Shown here piece after piece: positions 41,755 to 51,204 of a stretch of 64,000 bases of DNA (its first letter is position 1; every line of letters starts with the position of its first letter). The DNA is taken from contig JAFXUX010000043.1 of NCBI GenBank assembly GCA_017524805.1, positions 1 to 64,000 on the forward strand. The letters run 5' to 3'. Below the pieces are notes generated by a model. It had not been told where the DNA came from and searched no databases. It saw nothing but the letters and a program-made list of their open reading frames with translations. Made by a program: the position numbers and the translations under genes. This stretch comes from Candidatus Methanomethylophilaceae archaeon. GTDB lineage: Archaea; Thermoplasmatota; Thermoplasmata; Methanomassiliicoccales; Methanomethylophilaceae.

Positions 41755-43341
41755 ATGCGCGTTAAAATGGCCGTGGCGATGGCGGCGATCGCATTCGTCC
41801 TGATGGCTTCCATTCCGCTGGTCCCTTCCGATGGCCTGACCGAAGACGAATTCCGCGTTAGCATACCCGAGATAGGCTACGATTCATCGAACCCGACGTA
41901 TGCCCCTTCGATAAGCATCGAAAGCAACTCCACCAAAAGATGCACCATCTATCTGACGAACAGCTCGTCCGAAGTCATCGCTGCCGTGCTCAAGGAAGCG
42001 TCGATGAAAGACGTCGCCACGATCTCGCCGGAATCCGGCAGCATCGATGCGGCCCCCGGAAAATACGCGTCTACGAAGATCACTGTGAAGGCGGCGGAAT
42101 ACGTCAGGAGCGGAACTTACATCATTCCGTTCGAAATCTACGTTCAGAGCCTCAGCGGAGACGGGAAATTCATCGAAACCGTCGAGATAACTCTGAACGT
42201 AACTTCAACGTACAGCTCCGACAACCAATACAACAAGTTCTTCGGGCTGATCCCGAACACATTGGATGGAGTGCTGGGAGATCCTTGGTTCCCATCTTTG
42301 GTCACCATGGTCATCCTTCTGATCCTGAACGTGATCGTATGCTATGCTCTCGTCCCCCTCCTCACCAGGCTGGCGAAAGGGAACGTCAGCGAAAGGGAGA
42401 AAGTCCAGTTCAAGAGATCGGTCACCAAGATCACCGCGTTCCTGATGTTCGTGTATTCGCTGAACCTGTGCGCGCAGATAGTCGGCGCCGACCCGAGCGT
42501 TTGCTATGCTCTCGGAGCCGTCTCCACAGTCTCCTACGTTATCATAGGGTCGCTGCTGGCGTGGCGCATTTACACCTTCATCCTCCACATCCTGTTCAGG
42601 GGGATGGACAGCATAGACGTCGAAGGCGTGGATTCCTCGCTGGTGCCCCTGTTCAAGATGCTCGGGAAGATCGCCATAGCCGTGGCGGCCGTGACCGTGA
42701 TCCTCGCATCCTTCGGCGTGGATCTGGCGGGGATACTGATGAGCGCCGGAGTGGTGACCTTGGGAATAACCATGGGAGCGCAGAACGTCCTCGGCCAGTT
42801 CTTCAGCGGAATTGTCCTGCTGGCGACCAGGCCGTTCAGGAAAGGCGATTACATCAAAGTCAACGGCACCGTGTACATCGTCAAATCAGTCAAACTGATG
42901 TTCACAGAGCTGTACACATGGGAGGTGGACCAGACGATCACCATGCCAAACAACGTCCTGACATCGGCCACGATCTCCAACGTCACAAAGGAGACCAACG
43001 ACGTCAGAATCTACGTCTACATGTCGATAGCTTACGAAGCCGATCTGGAGCTCGCGAAGAAACTTATGATCCAGGCCGCGAACGAGCACCCGCATGTGGT
43101 GATCAGCGAGACGAGGTCCGCCCCTTCCACCAGGCTCACCAATTTCCTGGATTCTGGCATCGAGATCAGGCTCGCAGCCTACGTCGACGACTTCGACAGC
43201 AGCGGAAACTACGCCGGAGAACTGAGGGAACGCATGTTAGAGCTGTTCAAGGAGAATGGAGTCGAAATCCCGTACACCAAGTACGAAGTCACCATAATGA
43301 ACGCCGACGGGAAGAAGAGACCCGGGGACAACTACGATTGA
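41755..43341 (+). CDS. mscS: MscS-family mechanosensitive channel with extracellular N-terminal domain
   Basis: A 528-residue protein. Signal peptide (AVAMAAIAFVLMASIPLV), then an extracellular beta-sandwich-like domain of about 130 residues (about 30-160; KRCTIYLTNSSSEVIAAVL, SGTYIIPFEIYVQSLSG). About four membrane helices follow, the last being the pore (VDLAGILMSAGVVTLGITMG). The MscS beta domain shows GAQNVLGQFFSGIVLLATRP and FRKGDYIKVNG, ending with the C-terminal domain. The channel releases solutes on hypo-osmotic shock. The added outer domain is not found in E. coli MscS. The ATG at 41755 is preferred because the upstream frame is antisense to the peptidase gene. Confidence 0.85.
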   Translation: MRVKMAVAMAAIAFVLMASIPLVPSDGLTEDEFRVSIPEIGYDSSNPTYAPSISIESNSTKRCTIYLTNSSSEVIAAVLKEASMKDVATISPESGSIDAAPGKYASTKITVKAAEYVRSGTYIIPFEIYVQSLSGDGKFIETVEITLNVTSTYSSDNQYNKFFGLIPNTLDGVLGDPWFPSLVTMVILLILNVIVCYALVPLLTRLAKGNVSEREKVQFKRSVTKITAFLMFVYSLNLCAQIVGADPSVCYALGAVSTVSYVIIGSLLAWRIYTFILHILFRGMDSIDVEGVDSSLVPLFKMLGKIAIAVAAVTVILASFGVDLAGILMSAGVVTLGITMGAQNVLGQFFSGIVLLATRPFRKGDYIKVNGTVYIVKSVKLMFTELYTWEVDQTITMPNNVLTSATISNVTKETNDVRIYVYMSIAYEADLELAKKLMIQAANEHPHVVISETRSAPSTRLTNFLDSGIEIRLAAYVDDFDSSGNYAGELRERMLELFKENGVEIPYTKYEVTIMNADGKKRPGDNYD

Positions 43342-43415
43342 GTTCTGCGAAATCCGCAGAATACCAAACCTCTTACCCCTTTTTACGTCATAGCATCTAT
43401 GGATTCCGTTATGAA

Positions 43416-43443
43416 GGTAACGAATTACCATGATTTAAATAAC
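43416..43443 (+). promoter_or_regulatory. Palindrome and TATA box of the lysine operon
   Basis: GGTAA-CGAA-TTACC (43416-43429) is a 14-bp palindrome directly upstream of the TATA-like ATTTAAATAAC (43433-43443). The position overlaps the BRE/TFB site, suited to repression by the Lrp-type protein encoded next. Autoregulation is inferred. Confidence 0.55.
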
Positions 43444-43490
43444 AAAATTGATTTACGTCCGACGTGCTCAATGAGCAGGATGCCGGCCTT

Positions 43491-43913
43491 ATGATAGACA
43501 ACCTCGACAAAAAAATCATAGAGATCCTGAAGAAGGATTCCAGATGCCCCTTCGTCGAGATAGCGAACCAGCTGGGGGTATCGGAGGGGACCGTCCGCAG
43601 CAGAGTCCACAGGATGACCGAAGAGGGCGTCATCAGAGGATTCACCATCAAAACCAGTTCCAAGAACGTAAAGGCGCTCGTGGAGATAAGGATCGACGTG
43701 AACACCGACACCCAGCAGATCGCCAGGGAATTAGCCGGTTATGAGGGGGTAACGGAGGTATTCGAGGTCACTGGGGACCAGGACATCATCGCCATCATAG
43801 ACGTCGAGTCATCCCAGCATCTGAACGAAATAATCGAACGCGTCAGGCGCTACGACAACATCCTCAGCACCCGCACGCGCCTCATACTCAAGGAACATTT
43901 CGGGGAGGCATAA
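43491..43913 (+). CDS. Lrp/AsnC-family regulator
   Basis: A 140-residue protein. HTH at about residues 5-50 (LDKKIIEILKKDSRCPFVEI, GVSEGTVRSRVHRMTEEGVI), then a RAM domain (VEIRIDVNTDTQQIARELAG, EVFEVTGDQDIIAIIDV). The ATG at 43491 gives the normal family length. A GTG at 43464, in frame, is where a leaderless transcript from the TATA box would begin and may be the real start. It is the first gene before the lysine genes (1-nt gap to dapA), so lysine is the likely effector, as for LysM of Sulfolobus. Confidence 0.8.
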   Translation: MIDNLDKKIIEILKKDSRCPFVEIANQLGVSEGTVRSRVHRMTEEGVIRGFTIKTSSKNVKALVEIRIDVNTDTQQIARELAGYEGVTEVFEVTGDQDIIAIIDVESSQHLNEIIERVRRYDNILSTRTRLILKEHFGEA

Positions 43914-43914
43914 C

Positions 43915-44787
43915 ATGTTTGCAGGAACTGGAACGGCGATAGTAACGCCTTTCGACAGATACGGAGAGATAGACGAGGAAGCGCTAAGGAGGCTCGTCGA
44001 TTTCCAGGAGGAAAACGGGGTCGATGTGCTGGTGCCTTGCGGATCCACCGGGGAATCGGCCACCCTCAGCCACGAAGAGCACATACATGTGATCGAGATC
44101 GTCAGGGACCAGTCCAAGAGGTGCAGGATCCTCGCCGGGACCGGGAGCAACTGCACTTCCGAAGCCGTCGATCTGAGCAAGAAGGCCGCAGACCTGGGAG
44201 TGGACGGCATCCTGTCGATCACCCCCTACTACAACAAGCCCACGCAGGAAGGGCTGTACAAGCATTACGAGCAGATATCCCGCAACATAAGCTGCCCGGT
44301 CATAGTGTACAACATACCTGGAAGAACCGGATGCAACGTGAACGTCGACACCCTGATGGCTCTGGCGGAGCTCCCCGGGATCGCCGGCGTGAAGGAAGCC
44401 AGCGGAAACATGACTCAGATCCAGTCCATCCTCGCCCGCAGGCCGGAAGGATTCGAGGTCCTCAGCGGAGACGACAGCATAACCGTCCCGCTGATAAGCC
44501 TCGGTGCCGACGGTGTCATATCCGTCGCCGCCAACTGCTGCCCCGGACTCATGTCCGACATGGTTGGGAGAGCCCGCAAGGGAGAGTTCAACACCGCGAT
44601 GCAGCTTCACAACGAGCTGTTCCCGCTGTTCAACGCCCTGTTCTGCGAGACCAACCCCATTCCGATCAAGTATGTGATGAGCCGCATGGGATACGGCACC
44701 GAAACCCCCAGGCTGCCTCTGACGCCCCTCTCAGGGAAGGGAAGGGCCATCGTGGAGCCTGTCATGAGAGATCTGGGATTGCTCTGA
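43915..44787 (+). CDS. dapA: 4-hydroxy-tetrahydrodipicolinate synthase
   Basis: A 290-residue TIM barrel with all DapA marks: PCGSTGESATLSHEEH, GTGSNCTSEAVDLSKKA, PYYNKPTQEGLYKHYE (tyrosine of the proton relay), VYNIPGRTGCNV and the Schiff-base lysine in AGVKEASGNM. It condenses pyruvate with aspartate semialdehyde, the first committed step to lysine. Second gene of the operon. Confidence 0.95.
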   Translation: MFAGTGTAIVTPFDRYGEIDEEALRRLVDFQEENGVDVLVPCGSTGESATLSHEEHIHVIEIVRDQSKRCRILAGTGSNCTSEAVDLSKKAADLGVDGILSITPYYNKPTQEGLYKHYEQISRNISCPVIVYNIPGRTGCNVNVDTLMALAELPGIAGVKEASGNMTQIQSILARRPEGFEVLSGDDSITVPLISLGADGVISVAANCCPGLMSDMVGRARKGEFNTAMQLHNELFPLFNALFCETNPIPIKYVMSRMGYGTETPRLPLTPLSGKGRAIVEPVMRDLGLL

Positions 44788-44839
44788 AAAAATGCGGGTT
44801 CCGGCCCGCTGATCCCATCCATTTTGCAGAGGTCATAAG

Positions 44840-46186
44840 ATGATCACCGTAATGAAATTCGGAGGCACCAGCGTAGGTTCCCCCGAAGCTTTGAGGAGAG
44901 TCGCCGGGATAGTTTCAAACACCGAAGGCGAAAGAATAGTGGTCGCCTCGGCCATGTCGGGAGTCACGAACTTCCTCGTGTCCGCGGCCGAGAGCGATAA
45001 GATCGACATCGAAGGCGTGAAGGAGCAGTTCGCCAACAAGCACATCACCGCAGCGGAGAAACTCTTCGAGGGCGATGCCATGGACGCGTTCAGGGCGGAG
45101 TTCGACGAGAGGATGGTTGCGTTCGAAAATGCGCTGAGATCCGACAGAGCCGACCCGTACTACAAGGATGGCGTCGTATCCCAGGGCGAGCGCTTCTCCA
45201 CCCTCCTTCTGGCCCATGTTCTGAAGGGCATGGGAGTCGATGCGAAAGCCATAACGTCGGAGGATGCCGGAGTCGTGGCGGAGGGCCACCCCCTCAACGG
45301 CTCCGCCAACCTGCCGAAGAGCGAGGCGGAGATGGGGATGAGAGTCAGGCCGCTCCTTTCCATGGGCATCGTGCCGGTCATAACCGGATACTACGGGGTC
45401 ACGGCGGAAGGCAAACCGCTGACCTTCGGAAGAGGCGGATCGGATTACGCCGCGGCCGTGGTAGCCAACGCCATCGGGGCCGACATGCTGGAGATCTGGA
45501 CCGACGTGGACGGATTCATGTCCGCCGACCCCAGGATAATCCCCGACGCGAAGAAGATAGACGAGATGAATTTCGGCGAAGCGGCCGAGCTCGCCTATTT
45601 CGGCGCCAAAGTCCTCCATCCCAGAACCATAGAGCCAGTCAGGATGAGGCACATCCCCCTCAAAGTCAGGAACTCGTTCAAGCCTGAGGAGCCCGGCACT
45701 CTGATACACCACCTCAGAAAGCCGAAGAACGACCTTCTCAGAAGCGTCGCAGCCAAGACAGACCTGTCGATAATAACAATCAGCTCCGCGGAGATGGCCT
45801 ACAGGCCGGCCATGACTGCGAAGCTATTAGAAATGGTCGCCGCGGCGGACGCGATAATCTATTCCATATCGACGTCCCTGTCCACCGTCGCGTTCCTCGT
45901 GAGCAGCGTCGACGTCAAGACCACTCTGAGGCAGATAAACAGCATCGAAGGATACGACATCGAGAAGATCGATGTGAAGAGCGGGGTCGCTCTCATCTGC
46001 GCGGTAGGAGACAACCTCCTCAACAAGTGCGGCGTCTGCGGGGACATTTTCTCCGCCGTGAAGGAGGCGAACGCCAACGTGGAGATGATCTCCGAAGGCG
46101 CATCCGAAGTCTCCCTTAATTTCGTCGTCCCGATGGGCAAAGTGGTCGACGTGGTGAAGATCCTCCACAGCAAATACATGAGCTGA
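44840..46186 (+). CDS. lysC: Aspartate kinase
   Basis: A 448-residue kinase: MKFGGTSVGSPEALRRVAGI at the N-terminus, FGRGGSDYAAAVVANAIGAD, WTDVDGFMSADPRIIPDAK and EAAELAYFGAKVLHPRTIEP. Two C-terminal ACT domains (about 300-445) suggest feedback control, probably by lysine or threonine. It makes aspartyl phosphate for lysine, threonine and methionine. GAGGT lies about 7 nt before the ATG. The next enzyme, aspartate semialdehyde dehydrogenase, is not in the window. Confidence 0.93.
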   Translation: MITVMKFGGTSVGSPEALRRVAGIVSNTEGERIVVASAMSGVTNFLVSAAESDKIDIEGVKEQFANKHITAAEKLFEGDAMDAFRAEFDERMVAFENALRSDRADPYYKDGVVSQGERFSTLLLAHVLKGMGVDAKAITSEDAGVVAEGHPLNGSANLPKSEAEMGMRVRPLLSMGIVPVITGYYGVTAEGKPLTFGRGGSDYAAAVVANAIGADMLEIWTDVDGFMSADPRIIPDAKKIDEMNFGEAAELAYFGAKVLHPRTIEPVRMRHIPLKVRNSFKPEEPGTLIHHLRKPKNDLLRSVAAKTDLSIITISSAEMAYRPAMTAKLLEMVAAADAIIYSISTSLSTVAFLVSSVDVKTTLRQINSIEGYDIEKIDVKSGVALICAVGDNLLNKCGVCGDIFSAVKEANANVEMISEGASEVSLNFVVPMGKVVDVVKILHSKYMS

Positions 46187-46190
46187 TACG

Positions 46191-47450
46191 ATGATGCGCG
46201 AATTCGAGAGCGAAAATGGGCAGATGATCATCGGCGGAGTTCCGGCCGCGAAGATAGCGGAGGAATTCGGTACGCCGGTATACGTCACTGACGAGCAAAG
46301 GGTCAGGGAGAACTACAGGAACATCTGCGGTGCTTTCTCCAGGTTCATGGACACCAAGATCCATTACGCCTGCAAAGCCAACACAAACCTGGCCATACTC
46401 AGGATCCTGGAGCAGGAAGGCTCCGGCATCGACGCGGTTTCCATCGGAGAAGTGAAGGCCTGCCTCAAGGCCGGATTCACCCCCGACAGGATCATGTACA
46501 CCGGCGTCAACGTCAGCGACAGGGAGCTCAAAGAAGTCTCTGACCTGGGAGTGATGATCAACCTGGACTCGGTCTCCGAGATGGAAAGGCTGGCCAAGAT
46601 CGCGCCGGGATATCCGGTATCGTTCAGGATCACCCCCGGAGTCGGATCCGGGCACGGCGCCAAGGTCATCACCGGCAACAAGGGCGCCAAATTCGGGATC
46701 CCGCTGGACGATGTGATCGGCACCTACGCCAGAGCCAAGGACCTTGGCTTCGACATCAGGGGGATACACGCCCACATCGGTTCCGGAGGACAATCCGTGG
46801 AGCCTTTCTCGGAGATGATGGAGGTTCTGGTCGGGCTGACCAACGAAATCGCCGAGCTGGGCATAGACCTGGAATTCATCGACATGGGCGGAGGCATCGG
46901 CGTGCCGTACAGGCCCCAGGAAGAGGAGATGGACGTCGGGGAATTGGCATCGATGCTCACCGACATGATCTCCGAGGAGACGGATGTCAAGACTCTTATC
47001 CTCGAGCCCGGAAGATACATCATATGCGATTCAACGATCCTCCTGACGAAGGTGAACGACGTCAAGGACGCCGGCACCAAGAAGTACGTCGGATGCGACG
47101 CGGGATTCAACACTCTCATCAGACCTGCGATGTACGATTCCTACCACTACGTGGCTCTGGCCAACAAATTCGGCAAGGCATGCACCGCCAAATACGACGT
47201 CGTCGGCCCCATATGCGAGACAGGGGACTATCTGGCCCACGACCGCGTGCTTCCGGACCCTGTGGAGGGAGACATCGTCGCGGTGTACAACGCCGGGGCG
47301 TATGGATTCTCGATGTCCAGCAACTACAACTCCAGGCCGCTCTGCGCTGAAGTCCTCGTCAACGACGGAAAGGCTGAGCTCATACGCGAGGCCGAGACCG
47401 TCGAGGAGCAGTGGAGGCACCAGATAATACCTGAGAGGCTCAGGAAATGA
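46191..47450 (+). CDS. lysA: Diaminopimelate decarboxylase
   Basis: A 419-residue fold III PLP enzyme: PLP lysine in HYACKANTN, RGIHAHIGSGGQ, FIDMGGGIGVPY, ILEPGRYIICDS, DAGFNTLIRPAMYDSYH and PICETGDYLAHDR with the active-site cysteine. It converts meso-diaminopimelate to lysine. ATG codons at 46191 and 46194 are both possible. Its stop overlaps dapF by 4 bp. Confidence 0.95.
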   Translation: MMREFESENGQMIIGGVPAAKIAEEFGTPVYVTDEQRVRENYRNICGAFSRFMDTKIHYACKANTNLAILRILEQEGSGIDAVSIGEVKACLKAGFTPDRIMYTGVNVSDRELKEVSDLGVMINLDSVSEMERLAKIAPGYPVSFRITPGVGSGHGAKVITGNKGAKFGIPLDDVIGTYARAKDLGFDIRGIHAHIGSGGQSVEPFSEMMEVLVGLTNEIAELGIDLEFIDMGGGIGVPYRPQEEEMDVGELASMLTDMISEETDVKTLILEPGRYIICDSTILLTKVNDVKDAGTKKYVGCDAGFNTLIRPAMYDSYHYVALANKFGKACTAKYDVVGPICETGDYLAHDRVLPDPVEGDIVAVYNAGAYGFSMSSNYNSRPLCAEVLVNDGKAELIREAETVEEQWRHQIIPERLRK

Positions 47451-48271
47451 AGTTCTGGAAGTACCAGGGGATCGGGAACGACTTCATCCTGCTGGACGGC
47501 ATGGACGGCTCGCTCGAGATAGATGCCGGATGGTGCAGGAAAGCTTGCGACCGCCATTTCGGAATCGGAGCGGACGGAGTGCTCTATGTGCTCCCCGGCG
47601 CCGGCACAGACATCACCATGCGCATAATCAATGCCGACGGGAGCGAAGCGGAGATGTGCGGCAACGGCATCAGATGCGTCGCCAAGCACGCCTACGACTT
47701 CGGCATCGTCAAGAAGGAAAGGTTCTCCATACACACCCTCGCCGGAGACCTGGAGGCGGACGTCACCGTGGAAGATGGGAAGGCCCGCACCGTCAGAATA
47801 AACATGGGCGCCCCCATCCTCGAAGGAAGGGAGATCCCGATCGACCGCGGCGGAAGGTTCATAGACCAGCCTTTCGAGGCCGGAGGAGTGGAATTCAGAG
47901 CCAACGCGGTATCCATGGGCAACCCGCACTTCATCACCTTCAGCCCTCTGGACGGCCCCACGGTCGACAGATTGGGGCCCATCCTCGAATCCCACCCGTT
48001 CTTCCCCAGGAAGACCAACGTGGAGTTCTGCAGGATAGAGGACGGGAAAATCCACATAAGAGTTTACGAAAGAGGCGCCGCTTGGACCCTCGCCTGCGGC
48101 ACCGGAGCCTGCGCTTCGACGGTGGCGGCCGCCCTCAACGGCTTGGTCCCCTTCGGAGAGCCGGTGGATGTCCGCCTCCCTGGCGGATGGCTCAGGATAA
48201 CGGCCGACAGAAACCTGGGATATGTCCTCATGGAAGGTCCGGCCGAACTCGTGTTCGAGGGAAGCATCTGA
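47447..48271 (+). CDS. dapF: Diaminopimelate epimerase
   Basis: A 274-residue epimerase: YQGIGNDFILLDG, the first catalytic cysteine in EMCGNGIRC, and the second in LACGTGACASTVAA. It converts LL- to meso-diaminopimelate between DapL and LysA. Translation is coupled to lysA through ATGA. Confidence 0.95.
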   Translation: MKFWKYQGIGNDFILLDGMDGSLEIDAGWCRKACDRHFGIGADGVLYVLPGAGTDITMRIINADGSEAEMCGNGIRCVAKHAYDFGIVKKERFSIHTLAGDLEADVTVEDGKARTVRINMGAPILEGREIPIDRGGRFIDQPFEAGGVEFRANAVSMGNPHFITFSPLDGPTVDRLGPILESHPFFPRKTNVEFCRIEDGKIHIRVYERGAAWTLACGTGACASTVAAALNGLVPFGEPVDVRLPGGWLRITADRNLGYVLMEGPAELVFEGSI

Positions 48272-48280
48272 GTTGATAAT

Positions 48281-49441
48281 ATGAAATTCGAACAGGCAGA
48301 CAGGCTCAAGCAGATACCTCCGTATCTCTTCGTGAGATTGGAGCAGCTCTCGGCGGAGAAGAAGGCCGCGGGCTGGGACATGATCGACTTCGGGATCGGA
48401 GACCCGGATCTCCCAACGCCCCGGCGCATAGTCGACAGGATGCGCGAAGAGGCTGGGGTCAATGCGAACCAGAAATACTCGTCGTCCGCGGGCGAGAAGG
48501 ACCTCCGCGCCGCCGTGGCGGAATGGTACGGCAGAAGATACGGGGTCAAGGTGGACCCTGACACCCAGGTGTGCGTGACCATAGGCTCCAAAGAGGCCAT
48601 ATTCAACATCGCACAGGCGTTCGTCAACGGCGGGGAGACCATCATCGCGCCTTCGCCCGGATATCCGGTGTACTCCGGAGCGGCAACCATCTTCAACGAA
48701 GCCAAGTGCGTCAAGGTGCCGCTGAAAGCTGAGAAGGGATGGCTCCTGGACGTGGACGAGTGCCCCAAGAACGCCAGGATGCTCTATCTGAACTACCCCA
48801 ACAACCCCACCGGAGCCACCTGCGACCTCGCATATCTCAAAAAGGTCTACGACTGGTGCCAGGAGAACGGCACGATTCTATGCTACGACAACGCCTATTC
48901 AGAGATGTGCTACGACGGATACAAGGCGCCCTCCGCGCTCCAGGCCGGACCCGACTGCATAGAGTTCGGATCCTTCTCGAAGACGTTCAACATGACCGGA
49001 TTCAGGCTCGGATACGCCGTCGGGAACCCCGATCTGATCGCAGGGCTGAAGAAGTGCAAAGGGCAGACGGATTCCGGCGCGCCCATATTCATTCAGAAGG
49101 CGGGCATCGAAGCGCTGAGCATGTATGGGGAGCATGGGGAGACCCCCGAGGAGATCGCCGACAACATGAAGATCTACGCCGAAAGGAGGAAGACCTTGGT
49201 CGACGGCCTCAGAGACCTGGGATTCGACGTCCAGATGCCCAAAGGGACGTTCTACGTGTGGTTCAACTGCGGCATGTCCTCGTCGGAATTCACACAGAAG
49301 ATGATCGACGTCGGAGTGATCGTCACCCCGGGATCCGGGTTCGGAGAATCCGCCGAGGGTTACATCAGGATGACCGTCACCGAACCGGTCGAGCGCATCA
49401 AGATAGCCTTGGAAAGGATGAGACAGGGCAGATACTTCTGA
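48281..49441 (+). CDS. dapL: LL-diaminopimelate aminotransferase
   Basis: A 386-residue fold I aminotransferase: PPYLFVRLEQLSAEKKAAG, IDFGIGDPDLPTP, YPNNPTGATC, and PLP lysine in SFSKTFNMTGFRLGYAVG. The operon context (dapA, dapF, lysA) and absence of succinylase/acetylase genes point to the one-step DapL route from tetrahydrodipicolinate, common in methanogens. Last gene of the operon. Related aminotransferases of other specificity cannot be excluded from sequence alone. Confidence 0.88.
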   Translation: MKFEQADRLKQIPPYLFVRLEQLSAEKKAAGWDMIDFGIGDPDLPTPRRIVDRMREEAGVNANQKYSSSAGEKDLRAAVAEWYGRRYGVKVDPDTQVCVTIGSKEAIFNIAQAFVNGGETIIAPSPGYPVYSGAATIFNEAKCVKVPLKAEKGWLLDVDECPKNARMLYLNYPNNPTGATCDLAYLKKVYDWCQENGTILCYDNAYSEMCYDGYKAPSALQAGPDCIEFGSFSKTFNMTGFRLGYAVGNPDLIAGLKKCKGQTDSGAPIFIQKAGIEALSMYGEHGETPEEIADNMKIYAERRKTLVDGLRDLGFDVQMPKGTFYVWFNCGMSSSEFTQKMIDVGVIVTPGSGFGESAEGYIRMTVTEPVERIKIALERMRQGRYF

Positions 49442-49448
49442 TAAAACC

Positions 49449-49480
49449 GGCCTCTTCCGGTCGGGGGAGGCCTTCCTTTA
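49449..49480 (+). terminator. Hairpin after the lysine operon
   Basis: GGCCTC (49449-49454) and GAGGCC (49467-49472) form a stem followed by TTCCTTTA, 8 nt past the dapL stop. A smaller overlapping ACCGG/CCGGT hairpin is also present. Confidence 0.5.
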
Positions 49481-49575
49481 TCCGGCCGCTTCTTTTGATG
49501 GCCTGCATGTTGCTTCGACGCAGCCGCTTCCCGGATGGCAACCGATTTATCGCGCTTGCGACCTACTCCGGCACC

Positions 49576-51132
49576 ATGCGGCTCATCGCGCTCGATTCCG
49601 ACCTGACGGTTTCCGAACCAATAGCCCTGATGAACGGGGACGACTGCCTTAAGCTTGGAGTCAGCCCGGGCGACCGCATCCGCATAGCCTTCGAAGGGAC
49701 CGCGGTCACGGCCGTCCTGATCTCGGACTCCGTCAAGAAAGGGACGATAAGGATGCCCGCATCGGTGATGGAGAAATGCTCCGCGAAGCCCAGGCGCGAG
49801 GTCGAAGTCTCGTATTCCCCCCAGCCGGAATCCATCCGCTCCATCAGGAAGAAGATAAACGGCGGGAAGCTGGACAAAGAGGAGATCGATTCCATAGTGT
49901 CCGATGCCATGGAAGGCAACCTTTCCGAGAAGGAGATAATCGCCTTCGTTTCCTCGTTCAACGTCAACAACTCCGACCTGTCCGAGGTCGCATACCTCAC
50001 CAGGTCGATGGCGGACACCGGAGCCCATGTTGACTTCGGCGTGAAGCCCATTTTCGATTTCCACAGCTTGGGAGGGGTCCCAGGAAACAAGATCACCCCT
50101 ATCGTCGTCTCGATAATCGCGTCCGAAGGGCTGATAATCCCGAAGATGTCATCCCGCGCGGTCAGCAGCGCCTGCGGAACATCCGATTTCGTCGACACCT
50201 TCTGCGACGTCGAAATGGATTCCAGGCGCCTGAGAGACGCCGTATCCAAAGTGGGCGGGGTCTTCGCCTGCGGCAACGAGGATTACGCGCCGATCGGAAG
50301 CAAGCTCATAAAAGCGGAGCGCCCGATGGGGATAGACCCCTGGCCGACGATGATGGCTTCCATCATGAGCAAGAAGATATCCTTGGGGACCACGCACCTC
50401 CTGATGGACATCCCGATGGGCCCCGGATCGAAGATCCCCGACATGGACGCGGCCAAAGCGTTCTCCGATGGCATGATAGACCTCGGCACCATCCTCGGAA
50501 TTCACGTAGAATGCGCCGTGACCAGGGCGGAACAGCCGATCGGCCGCGCCATAGGCCCGATATTGGAGGCCAAAGAGTGCATAATGGCGCTCGAGAACCG
50601 CGATCCGGACCCGTACGTCGTAGACAAAGCGTGCGGATTGGCCGGAATAATTCTGGAGATGTCCGGCGAGAAGGACGGAAAAGCCCGCGCATCGGAGATA
50701 TTCAGGTCCGGAAAAGCCCGCGGAAAGTTCCTCGAGATCGTCGAGGCGCAAGGAGGGGACAGAAACCTATCTTCCGACGACCTCTCCCCGGGATCGTTCT
50801 GGAAGGATGTGCACGCAAAAAGGACTGGTGTCGTCCAGGACCTTGATGGATCCAATCTCGTGGCAATAGCAAAAGGAGCCGGGGCCCCGGCCGACGTCGG
50901 AGCGGGAATCTACCTGTTCCACAAGAAGGGCGACCGCGTGAAAGAAGGGGACACCCTCTTCAGAATATACGCCGAAAGCCGGGGGAAGCTCGATCGCGCT
51001 GTGGAATCCGCCAGATCCAGACGCCCCATGAAAGTCATTGAGGAGCCCGCTGACCCTATGCCGGAGGACATGGTAATCCGCAGGATCCCTTCGAAGGAGA
51101 TGCTGGACCTCATAAGGATGCGCGTGCGATAA
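49576..51132 (+). CDS. deoA: AMP phosphorylase
   Basis: A 518-residue protein of the archaeal AMP phosphorylase type. It has an N-terminal extra domain of about 85 residues, then the thymidine-phosphorylase-like core: KEEIDSIVSDAMEGNLSEKE, YLTRSMADTG, KHSxGG-like DFHSLGGVPGNKITP, KMSSRAVSSACGTSDFVDTF, and MGPGSKIPDMDAAKAFSDGM. It releases ribose 1,5-bisphosphate from NMPs, which passes through e2b2 and type III RuBisCO in archaea (neither in the window). The ATG at 49576 is chosen because the frame upstream is antisense-like and lies inside dapL. GATTTAT about 28 nt upstream may be the TATA element. Confidence 0.9.
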   Translation: MRLIALDSDLTVSEPIALMNGDDCLKLGVSPGDRIRIAFEGTAVTAVLISDSVKKGTIRMPASVMEKCSAKPRREVEVSYSPQPESIRSIRKKINGGKLDKEEIDSIVSDAMEGNLSEKEIIAFVSSFNVNNSDLSEVAYLTRSMADTGAHVDFGVKPIFDFHSLGGVPGNKITPIVVSIIASEGLIIPKMSSRAVSSACGTSDFVDTFCDVEMDSRRLRDAVSKVGGVFACGNEDYAPIGSKLIKAERPMGIDPWPTMMASIMSKKISLGTTHLLMDIPMGPGSKIPDMDAAKAFSDGMIDLGTILGIHVECAVTRAEQPIGRAIGPILEAKECIMALENRDPDPYVVDKACGLAGIILEMSGEKDGKARASEIFRSGKARGKFLEIVEAQGGDRNLSSDDLSPGSFWKDVHAKRTGVVQDLDGSNLVAIAKGAGAPADVGAGIYLFHKKGDRVKEGDTLFRIYAESRGKLDRAVESARSRRPMKVIEEPADPMPEDMVIRRIPSKEMLDLIRMRVR

Positions 51133-51204
51133 TCCCAGGTTTATCGGGAAACCGACGGACAGCCTTAACAACTGGCTTGGGATACGCATCGCCGGGATGA
51201 TGCC

